A DNA stretch of 64,000 nucleotides. Origin: Fomes fomentarius (taxonomy: Eukaryota > Basidiomycota > Agaricomycetes > Polyporales > Polyporaceae). Positions within the stretch are counted from its first letter, which is position 1; the number at the start of each line of letters is the position of its first letter. Shown here piece after piece: positions 33,569 to 47,831 of this stretch. The stretch lies in NCBI GenBank assembly GCA_022606135.1, contig JABYQN010000009.1, positions 1,141,001 to 1,205,000 of the forward strand, in the 5' to 3' direction. A program made the position numbers and the translations under genes. The notes under the pieces were generated by a model that was given only the letters and a program-made list of their open reading frames with translations, had not been told where the DNA came from and did no database searches.

Positions 33569-35808
33569 TCATATCGCGAGGACCTTCGTCAAGTACGTCT
33601 GGACACCTGCCACACTGTCTACGAACGCTCCGATGTATCCATCAGGACGTACCACCACCACGGTCAACGCATCATCAGCTGCGTGGTAGGCCTTGTATGC
33701 GTGACCCTCGATGTCTCTGTACGCTTTCGCACCAGGAACTTCCGTCGGCACCGTTGCATCCTTGTGACCCAGGATGACAATCTGTGCCGCATTCGCCACA
33801 GTGAGAGATCGCGTCGCCTCGACCACCCGGCTCACGTCTTCATCGCCCTCCCGGGGCAGGAACACGAGTAGTGTGTGGAAATATGGCTTGAAGATATCGA
33901 ACAGCGCCGTCTCCGTCCCGGCTGCATCGATGAGCGCAGGTGCGTTGGGAGCACGATCGCCCGCCCGCACGTCTTCTCCAGGGTAGCCTATGTATGCGCG
34001 CGCCTTCAACGCGTCCGCGTCCTCCGATACGTTCGCCCCGCGGCCGTCGTAGACGACCGGGCTCCAGCGGTAGTTGATCTCCAGCTGGTACAGCGACGTG
34101 TCGCGCCAGTTCAGGAACCCCGAGCCACTGGCACCCTCCTTGGTCTTGCCCTTGATCTCGTCGATGCTCTTGGCGAACGCATGCGTGTACAGGTTTGACG
34201 TCATGCTCAGCATGAGCGTCACGACCGGGAGACGTTCGATCTCGTATGTGGAGAGGAGGGACGGTGAGGCGAGGCCCTTGTGCACGAGGGCGAGCTTCCA
34301 ACCCAGGTTGAACTGTGATCGCTGGCGTTACTGAGGAGGCCTCCAAAGGAGCGACGTGAGCACTTACTGTGTCCTGGACGCTGGTGTTCAGGCCTTGACC
34401 GCCCGTGGGCGAATGGACGTGTGCTGCATCTGTTGTTTGCGTCAGAATTCGCTCAGGCGTAGCCATACCAATTCAGAACGATCGTCGTCGTACCTCCTGC
34501 GATGAACACACGCCCCTCCTGGATCTTATTCACCATCCTCATCTTCGGCCTGCCCATGCAAAATAAGCCAGCGGTCCAGCTGCATCGAAGAGGTCACCAC
34601 ACACTCACTTCCAGTACGTGAGCTGAGTGAGGTTATTGAACACGAGGTCTTTGCGGATGCTCTCGTGAAAGAAGTCGACGAGTTTGGCAGGGTCGAGCAA
34701 GTCCACTGGATCAAAGTTCTGACCTGCGACGCCAACGTGGAACTGGCCAGGTTTGCTCTTTGGGCGCATGACGACTCTGTGGGATTGTTCAACGTGAGAT
34801 GGAACAGTCGGGATGACTGTAAGACATATATACGTACGTGAACTTCCCGGGGGAGCTGAAAATGTGCATGTGCTGCAAGGCCCACCCACAATCAGTACAA
34901 CCATTCCGGATAGACATGATGAATACCGACGTCTGAGCCAATCCCATCGACTTCGGCCTCCGCCCAAACTTGTCCGTCCGTCTCTTTCGTCTGGCCCTCA
35001 AAGGTGGCCCCGATAGCTCTCCTCGTGAAACCTGCGATGCTGTTCAACAATGCACGACTCGATACTATGTGCTTGCGCGGATCTCACCTCGAGCTCCATC
35101 CGCACCAATCACGTAAGAAAATCGGGCATCCTCGGTCTTCTCTTCTCCGTTGGCATCGACCTTCTTCAGCGTGACGGTTACCCCATCGGCATCCTGCTCG
35201 AGAGCTACCGGTTCAGTTGCGAGCTCGACGTGGACACCATGCTTCGCGAGGTGGTCGCGGAAGATGCCCTCGGTCAGGTACTGCGAGATTATCAACAGAT
35301 CCTGTATCGCATTCTCCTGATGAGCATCGCATCGTGTGAAAGCTGCGGAGAGTACGTATATTACCTGAGGGCGCTCTGGGGTTATTTGTAGATCTTCGCC
35401 CATCTGCCAGGTCCTGAGGACCTCCGTACCACCGGGAAGCTTGTATGCGCGCGTCGGGAGGATAGGCCCCCCTAGTCGACGGGCATCCTGTAGGATACCA
35501 AGGAAGCGGAAGATTTCCGACGTCCGTGGCTGTTATAGGGGTGAACGTCAGTGATGAGTCGCAGTCATACACGCATCCGGACGACGGAACTTACCTGAAT
35601 ACCGCTGCCACGAGATGCTCCGTGGAACTCGAGAGATTTGTCGATGATACGGACGGGGACTCCATTCTGAGCCAGGGTAAGTGCGCCCGCCAATCCAGAG
35701 GGACCTCCGCCAATCTGACATCAAGAACGAACGTTAAGCTGTTACTTATAGTGAAGGACAGACGTATGACTGTACACATACTACGAGGATGGGGAGGGAG
35801 TTTGCCAT
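33569..35808 (-). CDS. FAD-dependent aromatic monooxygenase (phenol hydroxylase family), copy 2
   Basis: Starts at ATG 35808; exon 1 is 27 bases, and about eight further exons run to the stop at 33569. Visible landmarks: Rossmann FAD motif IGGGPSGLAGAL, the DG motif YVIGADGARG, and the second FAD/ribityl motif RVFIAG joined across an intron to DAAHVHSPTGGQGLN. The C-terminal ~200 residues (VRAGDRAPNAPAL, LFDIFKPYFHTLLVFLP, ADDALTVVVVRPDGYIG) are the thioredoxin-like domain of phenol 2-monooxygenases. The family uses NADPH and O2 to hydroxylate phenols. No lesion was seen at any junction checked. A substrate cannot be named; detoxification or aromatic catabolism is likely. Confidence 0.85.
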
Positions 35809-36378
35809 TGTGAGACTGTCTGTTGTCGCTGCTGCATGAGCACCATGGCTCGTTATATACTAGTAGTATATGATGATGATTTGAAGTTGGTGGACATGCC
35901 GGAGTCCACCTGTCTGTCCGGCAGATCCCTTCCGAGTTTGGCGAGGGAAACTTGCACTTTCAAAGACGGGGACAATACATATGTTACGGCTAGGTCCGCC
36001 TCGAGCTGTTCTATTTATATCTGAGCTATGATAGCCGCTCATAGCCGCAGCCAACTGTACATCTGGGAGGATCCGCGGACTCACGGCCACCTGCCTCCTG
36101 TCCTATTACTCTCAAACGTTCACAATCCCAGGGACAAAGTGATGAGAATCCCGTTCGTACTAGTGTGTTCAGATGGCACTGAAAATGAATCCAAGGGTGT
36201 TGCATGAGAGCATAGTCATGCAGTAGAGCATTTTGAAGTGGGTTGAGTAGACACTTCACGTACAATATCCCCCTTCCTTCATGTTTGATCTCAGATCAAG
36301 TCATGCTATTTATCATTCGGTCTTTGTTCCTATAAGGAGTAGTGCTACTGGACATTGACCCTAATGAGTACCTACTAG
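35809..36378. other. Spacer between tandem monooxygenases
   Basis: About 570 AT-richer bases holding the promoter of copy 2 and the 3' UTR of copy 3. No gene supported. Confidence 0.4.
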
Positions 36379-38585
36379 TCACAATCTCGCGAAGACTTTG
36401 GTCAAGTACGTCCGGAGACCCTCCACATGATTCACGAACCCACCTACATACCCATCAGGACGTACTACCACCAAAGTCAACGCATCGTCAGTCACATGGT
36501 ATGCCGAGTAAGCATGGCCCTGAGAGTCTCTGTACGCCATTGTGCCAGGGACTGTCTTCGGCACCACCCCGTCCCTGTTGCCCAGAATGACAATTTGCGC
36601 CGCATTTGCGGCGCTGAGAGGACGCATCGCCTCGAGCACCCTGCTCACGTCTCCATCGCCCTCCCGAGGCAAGAACACGAGGAGCGTGTGGCAGTAAGGC
36701 TTGAAGATGTCGAACAGCGCCGTCTCCTCCCCGGCTGCATCGACGAGCGCAGGTGCGTTGGGAGCACGATCGCCCGCTCGGACATCCTCTCCCCGGTAGC
36801 CTATGTATGCGCGCGCCTTCAAGTCGTCTTCGTTCAAGTCGTTTGTCCCACGGACGTCGTAGACGATGGGGCTCCAGCGGTAGTTGATCTCGAGCTGGTG
36901 GAGCGATGTGTCGCGCCAGTTGAGAAAACCTGGGCCCGGCTTAGTCTCGACTTCCGTCTTGACCTCGTCGGCATCTTTGGCGACAGAATGTGTGTAGAGA
37001 TTCGACGTCGCTCTTAACATGTGCGTCACAACGGGGAGACGCTCAATCTGATACGTTGAGAGGAGATCGGGCGCAGCGAGGCCCTTGTATGCGAGCGCGA
37101 GCTTCCAGCCCAAATTGAACTGTAATCACTGTTGGATAGATTTTTGGAAATTGAGTGAGATCACTTACTGTGTCCTGGACACTGGTGTTCAAGCCTTGGC
37201 CGCCTGTGGGTGAATGGATATGTGCCGCATCTGAGTTCATCAACATCAATCACTTAGTCTCTATAACAAACATACTCAGAATACTCGTACCTCCTGCAAT
37301 GAACACGCGCCCCTCCCTGAACTTGTCGACCATCCTCATCTTAGGTCTGTTTGTGACACGTGAGCCCTTCATTTCCAACGACATGAAAATCATAACCGTG
37401 CACTGACTTCCAATACGTAAGCTGTGTGAGGTTCTTGAACACGATGTCGTTGCGAACGTTCTCATGGAAAAACTCGATGAACTTTGCTGGATCTGTCAGC
37501 TCGGCCGGATCGAAATTCTGGCCCACGATGCCAACGTGGAATGAGCCGGGTTCGATCTTGGGACGCAGGCCAGCACTGTGAGGATCACATAATCGGGGCG
37601 CGTGTTAGGTGCTTCGTTGACGGCATACATACGTGAACTTCCCAGGATGGCTGAAGATATGCCAATACTATTCATTCATCCACATGTCAGTCCGATAATC
37701 ACGGTCTGACATAAGGCGTGCTGACCTCTGAACTGACTCCTTCGACTTCGGCCTCTGCCCACACTTGTCCGTCGGTGTCTTTCGTCTGTCCTTCAAAGGT
37801 CGCGCCCATAGCTTTCCTCGTAAAGCCTGCAGTTTTGTTGAATTCACGCCCGAGGATGCTATACATGACAATACCTCTCACCTCTGCCTCCATCCGCGCC
37901 AATAACATAGGCGAATCGAGCAACTTCGGTCCTCTCTTCTCCATTGGCGTCGACCTTCTTCAACGTCACATTGACGCCTTCGGCGTCCTGCTCCAGAGCT
38001 ACCGGCTCCGTTGCGAGTTCGACGTGGATACCGAACTTTGCGAGATGGTCACGGAAAATGCCCTCGGTCCGATACTGGGCCACGGCCAATATCACCTGCC
38101 GCACATTCTCATATTGAGCAGAATGTCACACGAGAGCTTCATGAATGACTCGCCTCAGGGCGCTCGGGCGTTGGTCGGAGATCGTCAAACATCCTCCAGG
38201 TCCGCAGCACCTCCGTACCGCCAGGAAGCTTGTAGGCGCGCATTGGCGAGAGGGGTGCTCCTTGTCGACGCGCCTCCTCTAAGATACCAAGGAAGCGGAA
38301 GACCTCCAACGTGCGCGGCTGAAGGTAGAATGTAGGTGAATATTTCTCAGGCGGGTAATGGAGTAAACCTGACCTGGAGTCCGCTTCCGCGAGATGCTTG
38401 GTGGAATTCGTGGGCCTTGTCAATGACACGAACGGGTACTCCGTTCTGTGCCAAGGTAAGCGCTCCAGCGAGTCCCGAGGGACCTCCGCCAACCTGGTGT
38501 CGGCCGTGGTGTGATTAACGGAGTATGGACAGTAGACACAACTTGAACATACCACGAGGATAGGGAGGGTTGATGTGTGCGCCAT
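36379..38585 (-). CDS. FAD-dependent aromatic monooxygenase (phenol hydroxylase family), copy 3
   Basis: Same exon plan as copy 2, 570 bases upstream on the same strand. Exons checked: 38585-38553, 38493-38374, 38318-38154, 38107-37882 and onward to the stop at 36379. Motifs: VGGGPSGLAGAL, YVIGADGGRG, RVFIAG joined to AAHIHSPTGGQGLN, and the C-terminal thioredoxin-like domain (DIFKPYCHTLLVFLPREGD). Intron 3 begins with GC (gcgagt, 38153) where copy 2 has GT. Clearly diverged from copies 1 and 2, so it is the older duplicate. Probably functional with a different substrate preference. Confidence 0.83.
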
Positions 38586-41327
38586 TGCAAGAGTAATCTC
38601 TGGGGACTGTCGCTGTAGGAAAATTGCTGACGAGCTCGCAGCTCCTTCAAGACTTTATGTGAGTCGTCGAGGTTCATCCTGACTCGGAGTTTCGTACAAT
38701 CGCCGTGTCAGAGCCCTGCCGATGCCGAAGTCAGCAGTGGGTGTGCAAGGCGACGGCGACGGCGACGGATGCGCAGTATACATGTACACTCTCACGGGCA
38801 GGCCACTGGCCGCGTAGGTTTGGAGAAGGACAATTGCAAGTTCCGCCGCATGCCACCGGACCATCGCGTCAGGGGTCCTACTAAGCATATGGCGAGATAA
38901 CCCGCGCTGAACCTGGAAGAGTCAATCTGACAGCTGGGTACAGCCGTGAGCTATGCGGCGCGCCGGCACCTGCAAGTATCGTAATGCAAGGCGTTCGAGT
39001 CGGAACGTGTCAGAGAGGCCGCGATTGTGGTGGGTAGCACAGGCTAGACTATCTCAAGATTAAGGTACATATTGAGTAGTGGCAAGGTCGAAGTTTCAAG
39101 TGCAGACGTACGCAGATGTAGATGTATCATGTTCAAAGCCGACTCAGAGGCACGATTGAAGGAACGACTCGGAACGGTCATGCATGCGATGCGTGGGTGG
39201 CCGCGCCTAGGAAGAAGCGTCGAATACTTCCTAAGTCGGGCTTGGACTAGGACAGCCCGTGAGTACAATGTGTCCGCCCCAAATAAGTAATGTCTGCCTA
39301 GGCTTGGACAAAAACATCTAACCTTGGATAGACGCTGAGGAAAGTCGCGTCTAGTCACAGGAGTGTCACACCTTTCGTTTCCCAGCGGCGCCCACGGCTG
39401 CACCATGTTGCTGCTGTGTACCTGTCTGTCTGAGGTCTCTCACTACACGCGCAGTGGAGCTGAGTTGGTGATACTCAAGCTGTACACCGTGGGATAGCAA
39501 CAAATGCGACTCGAAGAGGCTGTTTGCAAGGTTGAGGCTATACTAGTTTGTACAGTCACCGTGTCACCGTGACCGTGACCGTCCCGATTCGGATATGCGC
39601 TACGATACGTCGTTTCACCAACACTAGTCAGTCGCGAGTCGCCAGCACACGATGTTGGTACCCGATTCCGGTCCCGTCTCGTCCACCGTACCCTTTCATC
39701 TCGTCTCGGAGCTCCGAATACAGTCCTCGTCTCGCCGGGATCGGGCGCCAGCCCGTTACATTTTCCAGTGTCCGCTCCCTTATCCACGGTGCACGCATAC
39801 GACTCTAGTAGAACACCGCTAAAGTCGTATGTACGCACTTCTGCCCTCCGTCGTTGTGCACAAGTATACGACTTTGAATGCTCGCGCCTCACCCTTGCCG
39901 TACGACCGGATTGCCAGTGGTGAGTTGATCCTGATCATCGTGACAGTAGGCCCCGACAAGGATCCCGGCATCATCTTTATGCGGGACCCGCTCGAAGACA
40001 GGGAGCTTCGTGAGGAGCGTCAATCGTTGACCTATTGGCCCTCATGTATCCCTATGGTACTCCCTGTTCATCGTCTCAAGGCCACCGACTCTGGGCGATT
40101 ACAGCCGCAACTTGGTATGTGCAAGACTACACCTTCGTGACGAATACTGACCATCATACGCCAAAATTCTAAAAGGAGAGTCGGAAAGAGTCTCGAATGC
40201 CAGGGGTCGCAGATGATCGGATGACCGCTCGGTGCTTCGAGCACCGGCGGGAAAGCGGGACGTGCTGAGATTGCAAGTGGTGATATCAGTCTCTGCAGTC
40301 ATTTTCCAGCACGGTCCTTACGTTGACCAAGACACGGGCCCTTGATGTAGATTCACCAGCGAATCGCGAAGCTTGGTTGCAAGGGTCAGGCCGGTCAGCA
40401 GATGGACGAATGACAAGGTTTGGCAGACAGTTAACTTATTCCGGAGCCTCGAGCGCGCTGAGCATGATGCAGAACATCTGCTGTACCGAGCTAGCTCGGT
40501 TGCAAAGATACCTTTCCTCGAACTGTCCTCGACGACTTGCGATGACTCCGTACTGCGGCTCATGTTCGTGTATAGGTGATGCATAAGTACTAGTTGCCAA
40601 TGCATTAAGTCGGTTCATGACGATTAGTGCGTTCCTGAAAAATATCTCTGTTGTGCATCATAGTGACTCGATTGCTGGCGCAAACATCGCCTTGAAATCC
40701 CTAGCGAACGTTCCGCGATTTCCATCTGTCATTGGCAACACTGAAGGGAAAAAAGAAGCTGACACAAATCGGTACCCTGACATTCAATGTGTTTCGAAAT
40801 CGGAATCGGTAAGCTGCTAATCCCGGACAAGCTTTACGCGCTACTGAATCAGGCACCATTGTATGCAGGTTATGGACCATTCGTTCTGGCATGCATCCAG
40901 CTAAGTTGGTTCACATTATTGGATGATCAGTTATGACCTGATCGACCTAAGTAGCTACGCCAGTCTGCAGCTAGTTGTGTACATGTTGGACATGAAGGAC
41001 TCGAGGTTTCGTCTTTGATGCAGTGCCCTGTCTGGTACCCGGTCCAGTCCTACAGCATTTGGAATCCCCGCTCTGGTCGCGCTGAGCATCCCTTACTTCC
41101 GTGCCTGTATATCAGATGTGACACACGTCTTGCAGAAAACCGACCCGACGCCTACTCCGGCTCACGTAACATGTCGCACTTCACGGACCACCGACCTCTC
41201 GTCACACAGAGCATGATACACCAGCTGGAACAGGCATGGTTATATTTGGCCACTACCGCTGAAGCATCCACTCCGTATATAAAGGGATAGCAACTCATGT
41301 CAAAATCAGAACGCAGCTAACGCAACC
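38586..41327. other. 2.7-kb intergenic region
   Basis: No gene is supported. A GTCACCGTG/GACCGT simple repeat lies at about 39555-39582. It contains the promoter of copy 3 (just above 38585) and of the DUF5648 gene near the right end. Open frames up to 149 codons look random in composition. Confidence 0.4.
41276..41282 (+). promoter_or_regulatory. TATA box of the secreted DUF5648 gene
   Basis: TATATAAAG at 41276 lies about 50 bases upstream of the start codon at 41328; the leader would be very short. Confidence 0.5.
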
Positions 41328-41923
41328 ATGAAGCTCGCCTTTGCCGTCCTCCTCGCGTCCGTCCTCGCCCTGCATGGAAGTGCCCTTCCCGCCCTTGAAG
41401 TCGAGGTTAGTATGTCAGGACTGCAAGCCCTGTCACTGCGCTCATTCTCGTACTTCAGGCCCGCGCAGAGCAGTGCACCGGCCTCACAACCGTTCCTCTT
41501 CTCCGCGGATATAGAGGCGGGAGCGCGGCCGACCACTTCTATACGACCAGTGCGCTGGAGATGGAGAACGCGGTTGGAGGCCTTGGCTACGCCTCTGAAG
41601 GCGACGCTGCGTTAGTTTCGCCCACGCAGGCCCCCGACACCATCCCGCTGTACCGCATGTACTCCCCTTCCGCTTCCGACCACTTCTACACGACAAACGC
41701 TGCCGAACGAAACAACGCGATCACTAGCTTGGGCTATGTGGACGAGGGCGTCACGGCCTACGTCTACTCAAGCAGCCTCTGCGCCACTGTGCCCCTCTTC
41801 AGGATGTACAGCCCATCCCAAACTGACCACTTCTACACCACGGATGCGGCGGAGAGAAACCGAGCGATCACGAACTTGGGTTATGTGGACGAAGGGATCG
41901 CGGCATACGTCCACCCTGTTTGA
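41328..41923 (+). CDS. Secreted DUF5648 repeat protein
   Basis: Two exons, 41328-41405 and 41459-41923, encode 180 residues. The first ~19 residues are a signal peptide (MKLAFAVLLASVLALHGSA). The mature part holds three copies of a repeat with the core DHFYTT, followed by a helix (AAERNNAIT) and LGY-x-EG, at about residues 45-80, 95-125 and 140-172. This DHFYTT / LGY-EG pattern defines DUF5648, found in secreted proteins of bacteria and fungi. Two Cys residues may pair. Binding to cell wall or carbohydrate is a guess; no catalytic residues are evident. Confidence 0.85.
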
Positions 41924-42666
41924 TGGAATTTGAAGGTGCGGTACAAGTTTCGATTGCCAGTTGCATGGCACCATCTCACGACGGTACTATAGCTTTGATG
42001 GGCATACTGGGCTCTGCTATCCGTTCAATCTCGGCAGAAATCATTTATGTAGCGTCCTTGCACTCGAAAGTCTCGTATTCATATCTACTATGTCGCGCAT
42101 GATCAACCTGAAGCCACCACAATGTTCCCAAGTGTAGTCCTCGTAAGACCCGGCGCAACACTATACAGTGGAATCAGTGATACACAATCGAAGAAGGCAA
42201 GAGATGTTACGCAAGCTAGTAAGGCCTCAACGTTCAACAAGAGGTTGGCTACTACCTCAGCAGAGAGTACTATCCCATCATGATGCATGATCTTGGATCA
42301 CTCCGAGTGCCAGGTTTTGGCACCTTGAATGCAAGCTAAGTGTACGACAATTTATTCAGTCCACCACCCATCTGTAGCTGACACTGATAGACTGAATTGA
42401 CGTTATATCCGCTTCGCAATGTCAGCGACGGGACGAGCACTGCTCTCGGGATCATGCATGGAAAACTGAAATGTGGTGGACTCAGACACGACCAGTGTAA
42501 CGATATCTGAACCCCAATTAGTATGAAAGGTTTGCGAGATAAGATTAGATAGAAGATAGTCTTGCTCTAGACTACCTAAGTGAATCGATCGCCTTCGAAC
42601 CTGCTCCTCTCCATCGTTATCCTTTCAGCTCACTCTTTCGCATACGCCGTACACTCATCTACAATC
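41924..42666. other. Intergenic region upstream of TPI1
   Basis: About 740 AT-richer bases: 3' UTR of the DUF5648 gene and TPI1 promoter. A CT-rich tract (42598-42635) precedes the TPI1 start. No gene seen. Confidence 0.4.
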
Positions 42667-43829
<1,163 letters not shown>

Positions 43830-44362
43830 GCTTCCCACACCTGGACTTCAGTTTGCACGTTTGGATATCAGCTCAACCACTAGAAAGGTGGTGCTTGTAC
43901 GAGGTGCAGCAGTCAAATTCATGTATTCCATCGAATTACGGCATCGTGGCGAAAGCCCCAATGACATTGTATGAACGGAAGAGCAAGAGCGACACATCAA
44001 ACGAACATTGGACTGCAGACATTCGGCGCCGTTTTGAGTCTTGACGGCCGATTCCATCTTGCCTTCCGATAACGTATACTATTGATCAAGATGGGTTTTG
44101 CACTTATATCGCTCACTGCACTGCACGATCCTCAAATGGTCCGAGTAGAAGGATCTTACTATGGAAAGTGTGCGATTTTGAACTTCAACGCGTGATAGTG
44201 AGGGGAAGACCGAGCTTCTCCTGTTGATACTTTCGCGCGACGTATTCATAACTAGGTATAGGGCAGTGCGTTGTCGCGCAAACCATACTGAGTGCAGATA
44301 TGTGCTTATGCAAGATACCTAACGATTGCTCAACACTACAAGAATCGATATTGGAGACACAC
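43830..44362. other. Convergent intergenic spacer
   Basis: About 530 bases between the 3' ends of TPI1 and the second DUF6697-type gene; presumed UTRs. Confidence 0.4.
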
Positions 44363-47021
44363 TCAAGCATACATATCGTCGATGTTCCCCGAGGAAGGTA
44401 CCCTCTGGATCTGAGGCCGCTCTGTGGGTTCGTCGTGAATTCGACGCCGTTTCGGCGGGTTCTCTCCCGTTGGCTCTTCGTTCGGTGGGATACCCATATG
44501 CTTCTGGTTCTCCTGGACTAGGGCCTTGTAGACCTCGGGGTCAAACCCGACGCACCGCAGTAGTACACATGGGGCAGATCGTTCTCCCGAAGAGTACTTG
44601 TCCCGAAGCTCCTGCGGGGTAACCTGCTCAGCACCTTTCTTTTCGTTCGTGAAGTGGCATTTGCTTTGCAGACACGTCATCTTCACCTGAGAGATGTCAA
44701 TGTCCACCTCGAAGTACTTGGAGAAGATCCGCGGCCACTGACCTCTTCGGGCAGCAGTTCCCATTCCTCCCTTGTTAGACTGTCTGCAAATCGGAATTCA
44801 TAAAGTCCAGCGTAGTAGTATTCTGATGCACCCGTTTGGAGGAAGAGATGGCACATGTATCGCTTGTCGGGTGTACCTTCCTCATCAACAGCAGTATCGC
44901 CTGTCGCTATTGACACGGGGAGCCGTCTGCCACGCACTCCCTTAAGGTTGCCAACGCTGACATAGCCGTGCTTCCCGGGTCCACTGGGCAGCCAGGTGGA
45001 GAATCCTGAGCTGATACAGAGATAATGTATCACCTTGTGTTCCCGGGCGAAAGGCGTTTTCGTTCTCTGAAAGCTGGAGCGGACAATGCCATCGCCCACG
45101 CATGGTTCAGCCCACGGGACTTCAAGTTGTATGCTCACAGAGAGTGTCAAGGAATACTCACCTCAAATGCCACGGCACACTAGATTCTTTTCCTCCGAGT
45201 ATCCCATTAATACAGGCTGACGTGAAGGTTGCTGGCACGCCATTACTTGACGAGAGATCCACAGGAATCACAGGAAGCCGAGCGATATCGGCAGCGCGGC
45301 CGGGTGGAAGCGTTGCAGTATTTGTCAAAATCGCTCGCTGTGTCTAGGTCGTCGGACACCGTTCATCCAGATGATCCGCATTGCGCTTAGACGCAGGCGT
45401 TGAAGATTGTCTAAATTCTGGCACGTCAGAATGTAGCTACGAGTGACTTCGGCGTGCGAATGTACCCAGAAGTTGACTCAGATGGGGGTCGGATCGTTGG
45501 CAGATCTGGGACGTTTGTGAGTTGACGCAGTTTCGCTAGCTGATATACGTTGAGAATCTGAGACACGCTGACACTCAGGCTGGACTAGGATAGCAAGCCT
45601 GTGCTCACTTCGTTGTCTTGCTCATGGATTATCTCGGTCTTTTTCACTAATTCCTGCGAGGCATCTTGGAACTACATCATTCCAACAAGGATCTCACGTA
45701 AATGACACGGTACGTTCGTTTCAAGCACGTACCAATTTGTAGTACCTCTTACGCTCCTCATCACACGCGGTGGTCTTAACTTGCGCCTCAGTCAGTTCTA
45801 TCTGAACTTTCATGAGTGTCCGTACAAGGTCCACTTGAGCTTGCTTCAGTTTTGCAATTTCGGCATCTCGTTCGTGTATCTGACGTAATTCGCGAAGGTC
45901 AAGGGAGGTGAACTTGGTAAAGGCCTCCGAGTTCTCCTGACCTTTCTTGTGTTGTCGTCGCGCTGCGAAGAAATCTCAGCTTGAAGCATTGAGACAGCAA
46001 TTTGGTGCGACGCCGCTTTGTGTGTATCGTCATCTTTCGTGGTGTCGAGCTCCTTGCGTACAGCTACAAGCTCCTCTCTAAGCTGTTTCGCCTCGGAGAT
46101 AGCCTCATCGGCGATGCGCTGTGCGGCAGCTCGCTACGGGTGTGGTGAGTGGTCTGAGAACAGGCAAAGAAGAGAGATCAACCATACTGCCTCGTTACTC
46201 TTCTCAATTTCATCCCTGCAGGATACGTGGGATTCCACAGCGCGTCGGAGCGACTTAATCGTTCGCACAGTAAACTCGGGGTTTGCCATATTCAGCTGTT
46301 CGGCGCACAATCATCAGCCTTGTTCGAGAAACCAACACAACGGAGACGTGGCCCAAACCATGATAGGTTGCTGCTCCATTAGGCCAGCAGTGGACGACGC
46401 ATTGTCATCGAGAATGTCGACTACGTCATTGAGCACTTGAAGAACGAAGCGATCGCTCATGGTTGCGAGCTACGCATTGTACGTCGTCGTAAGTGAGTCA
46501 GACGTGTATGTAGCAAGCCATACGAACATGCCCGTTCCCTCGATCGCCCATGCCCGTGATCATGAGCATGTCCTCTAGCGCAGCTTGCATGTTGCGGCTC
46601 TGGGAGTCACATATCCTGTCGCCTAGGAGAGAACGCTATGCGATAACAACAATATCGTGAGTCTGAGTTTTAGCGTAGTTTTCTTCATGCAGCTTACATC
46701 TCGAGCGCTATCTGCAACACAACTATTCTGCAGGGCGACGGCATCTGCGGTCGCTGCCACCAGCACATCCGCCAGGTTCAGAACAAGTTCCAGACAGGGG
46801 GAAGACTTCTGCACTACCATCAGCTTTGATCCTCCCGCAAAGAACTGTTGGACATCGCATACCTCTGATCGCGCGCTGCTGTTCTTGGTGATCAACGCAG
46901 CAGTCACCTTCAGCGCATCGCGGAGGCTCTGGACTTGTACAAGAGCCCGCTCCATCACGTGAGCTGTTGCGGGTTGAGAGTCCTTGATTGTTTTGAAGTC
47001 GGAGAATGAGAAAGAGGCCAT
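44363..47021 (-). CDS. DUF6697-type coiled-coil protein, paralogue B
   Basis: A multi-exon gene from ATG 47021 to TGA 44365-44363. N-terminal exons: DALKVTAALI and LVLNLADVLVAATADAVALQ, then SRNMQAALEDMLMITGMGD and LATMSDRFVLQVLNDVV, matching paralogue A exon for exon. A coiled-coil region covers roughly 46250-45740. The C-terminal domain shows FSTWLPSGPGKHGY, CHLFLQTGASEYYYAGLYEF, LTREEWELLPEE, DKYSSGERSAPCVLLRCVGF and a terminal NIDDMYA. A basic patch (PPKRRRI) may be a nuclear signal. Divergence from paralogue A is large, so the duplication is old. Exon borders in 45150-46250 are not resolved. Confidence 0.68.
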
Positions 47022-47831
47022 GAAGTTTGAACAGCGATGACCCGAGTAACAGGAGTTCAAGTATGTGACGAGAAGCGATGTGACGTGGTATCTATACCCC
47101 AGGCTTGGCTCATCAGAAATACCAGTCTCTGTCAAGACGGGCTGCGCGCTACGCAGGCGCATGGAATAAACTGAAGGACTCACATTTCTGTTGCCTACGA
47201 GACGGGTGGTGCTGCGAACGGCCTGACACTGACGGTGTTTGAGTGAGATGTGGCCTGTACTACATGTACAAGCTTGAGTTCAAACCCATCGTCCACTTCG
47301 ACGCGTAGTACGGCGCCTACGGTGGTTGGGAGATCGCTGACACCAACTCCTCCATAGGGCACACAAAACCTCATCTAAAACTTGCCACACACATATTTTC
47401 CATGGCTGTCATATGTGTTTGTCTTTCTGGATGGTTCCAACCATATATGCATTCTATGGAACGAACAAGTTTCGGGCGCTTGCTTTTACTGTCAGACATT
47501 TTGTCCCGCGGAATTTGGAAGTGCAACTCAACGTTCCCTACTTATGGGATATGGTCCCTTCATTCGCGGTTACAGGCGAGAACCCAAGATGATTTGTTTC
47601 GCCACAACACACATGGTATATAGCGGAAACACGCATTACTTGTTACTGGATATACTTATGCGTAATAGTCGTACATGAGTGAGGTGCTACAATACCAGAC
47701 GAATCAATGCATACACAACAAGATGGAAAGTCAACAACAACACCCACACACATAATCGTACATGGCGCACCCCGCCATACGCTACTCAATCCACAGCACT
47801 GACACAAGGCTCAAAGCATAACGCCCAATTG
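47022..47831. other. Intergenic region
   Basis: About 810 AT-richer bases: promoter of the DUF6697-type paralogue and 3' UTR of the NYN gene. A 98-codon plus-strand frame (47382-47678) has no recognisable family and is probably chance. Confidence 0.4.
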
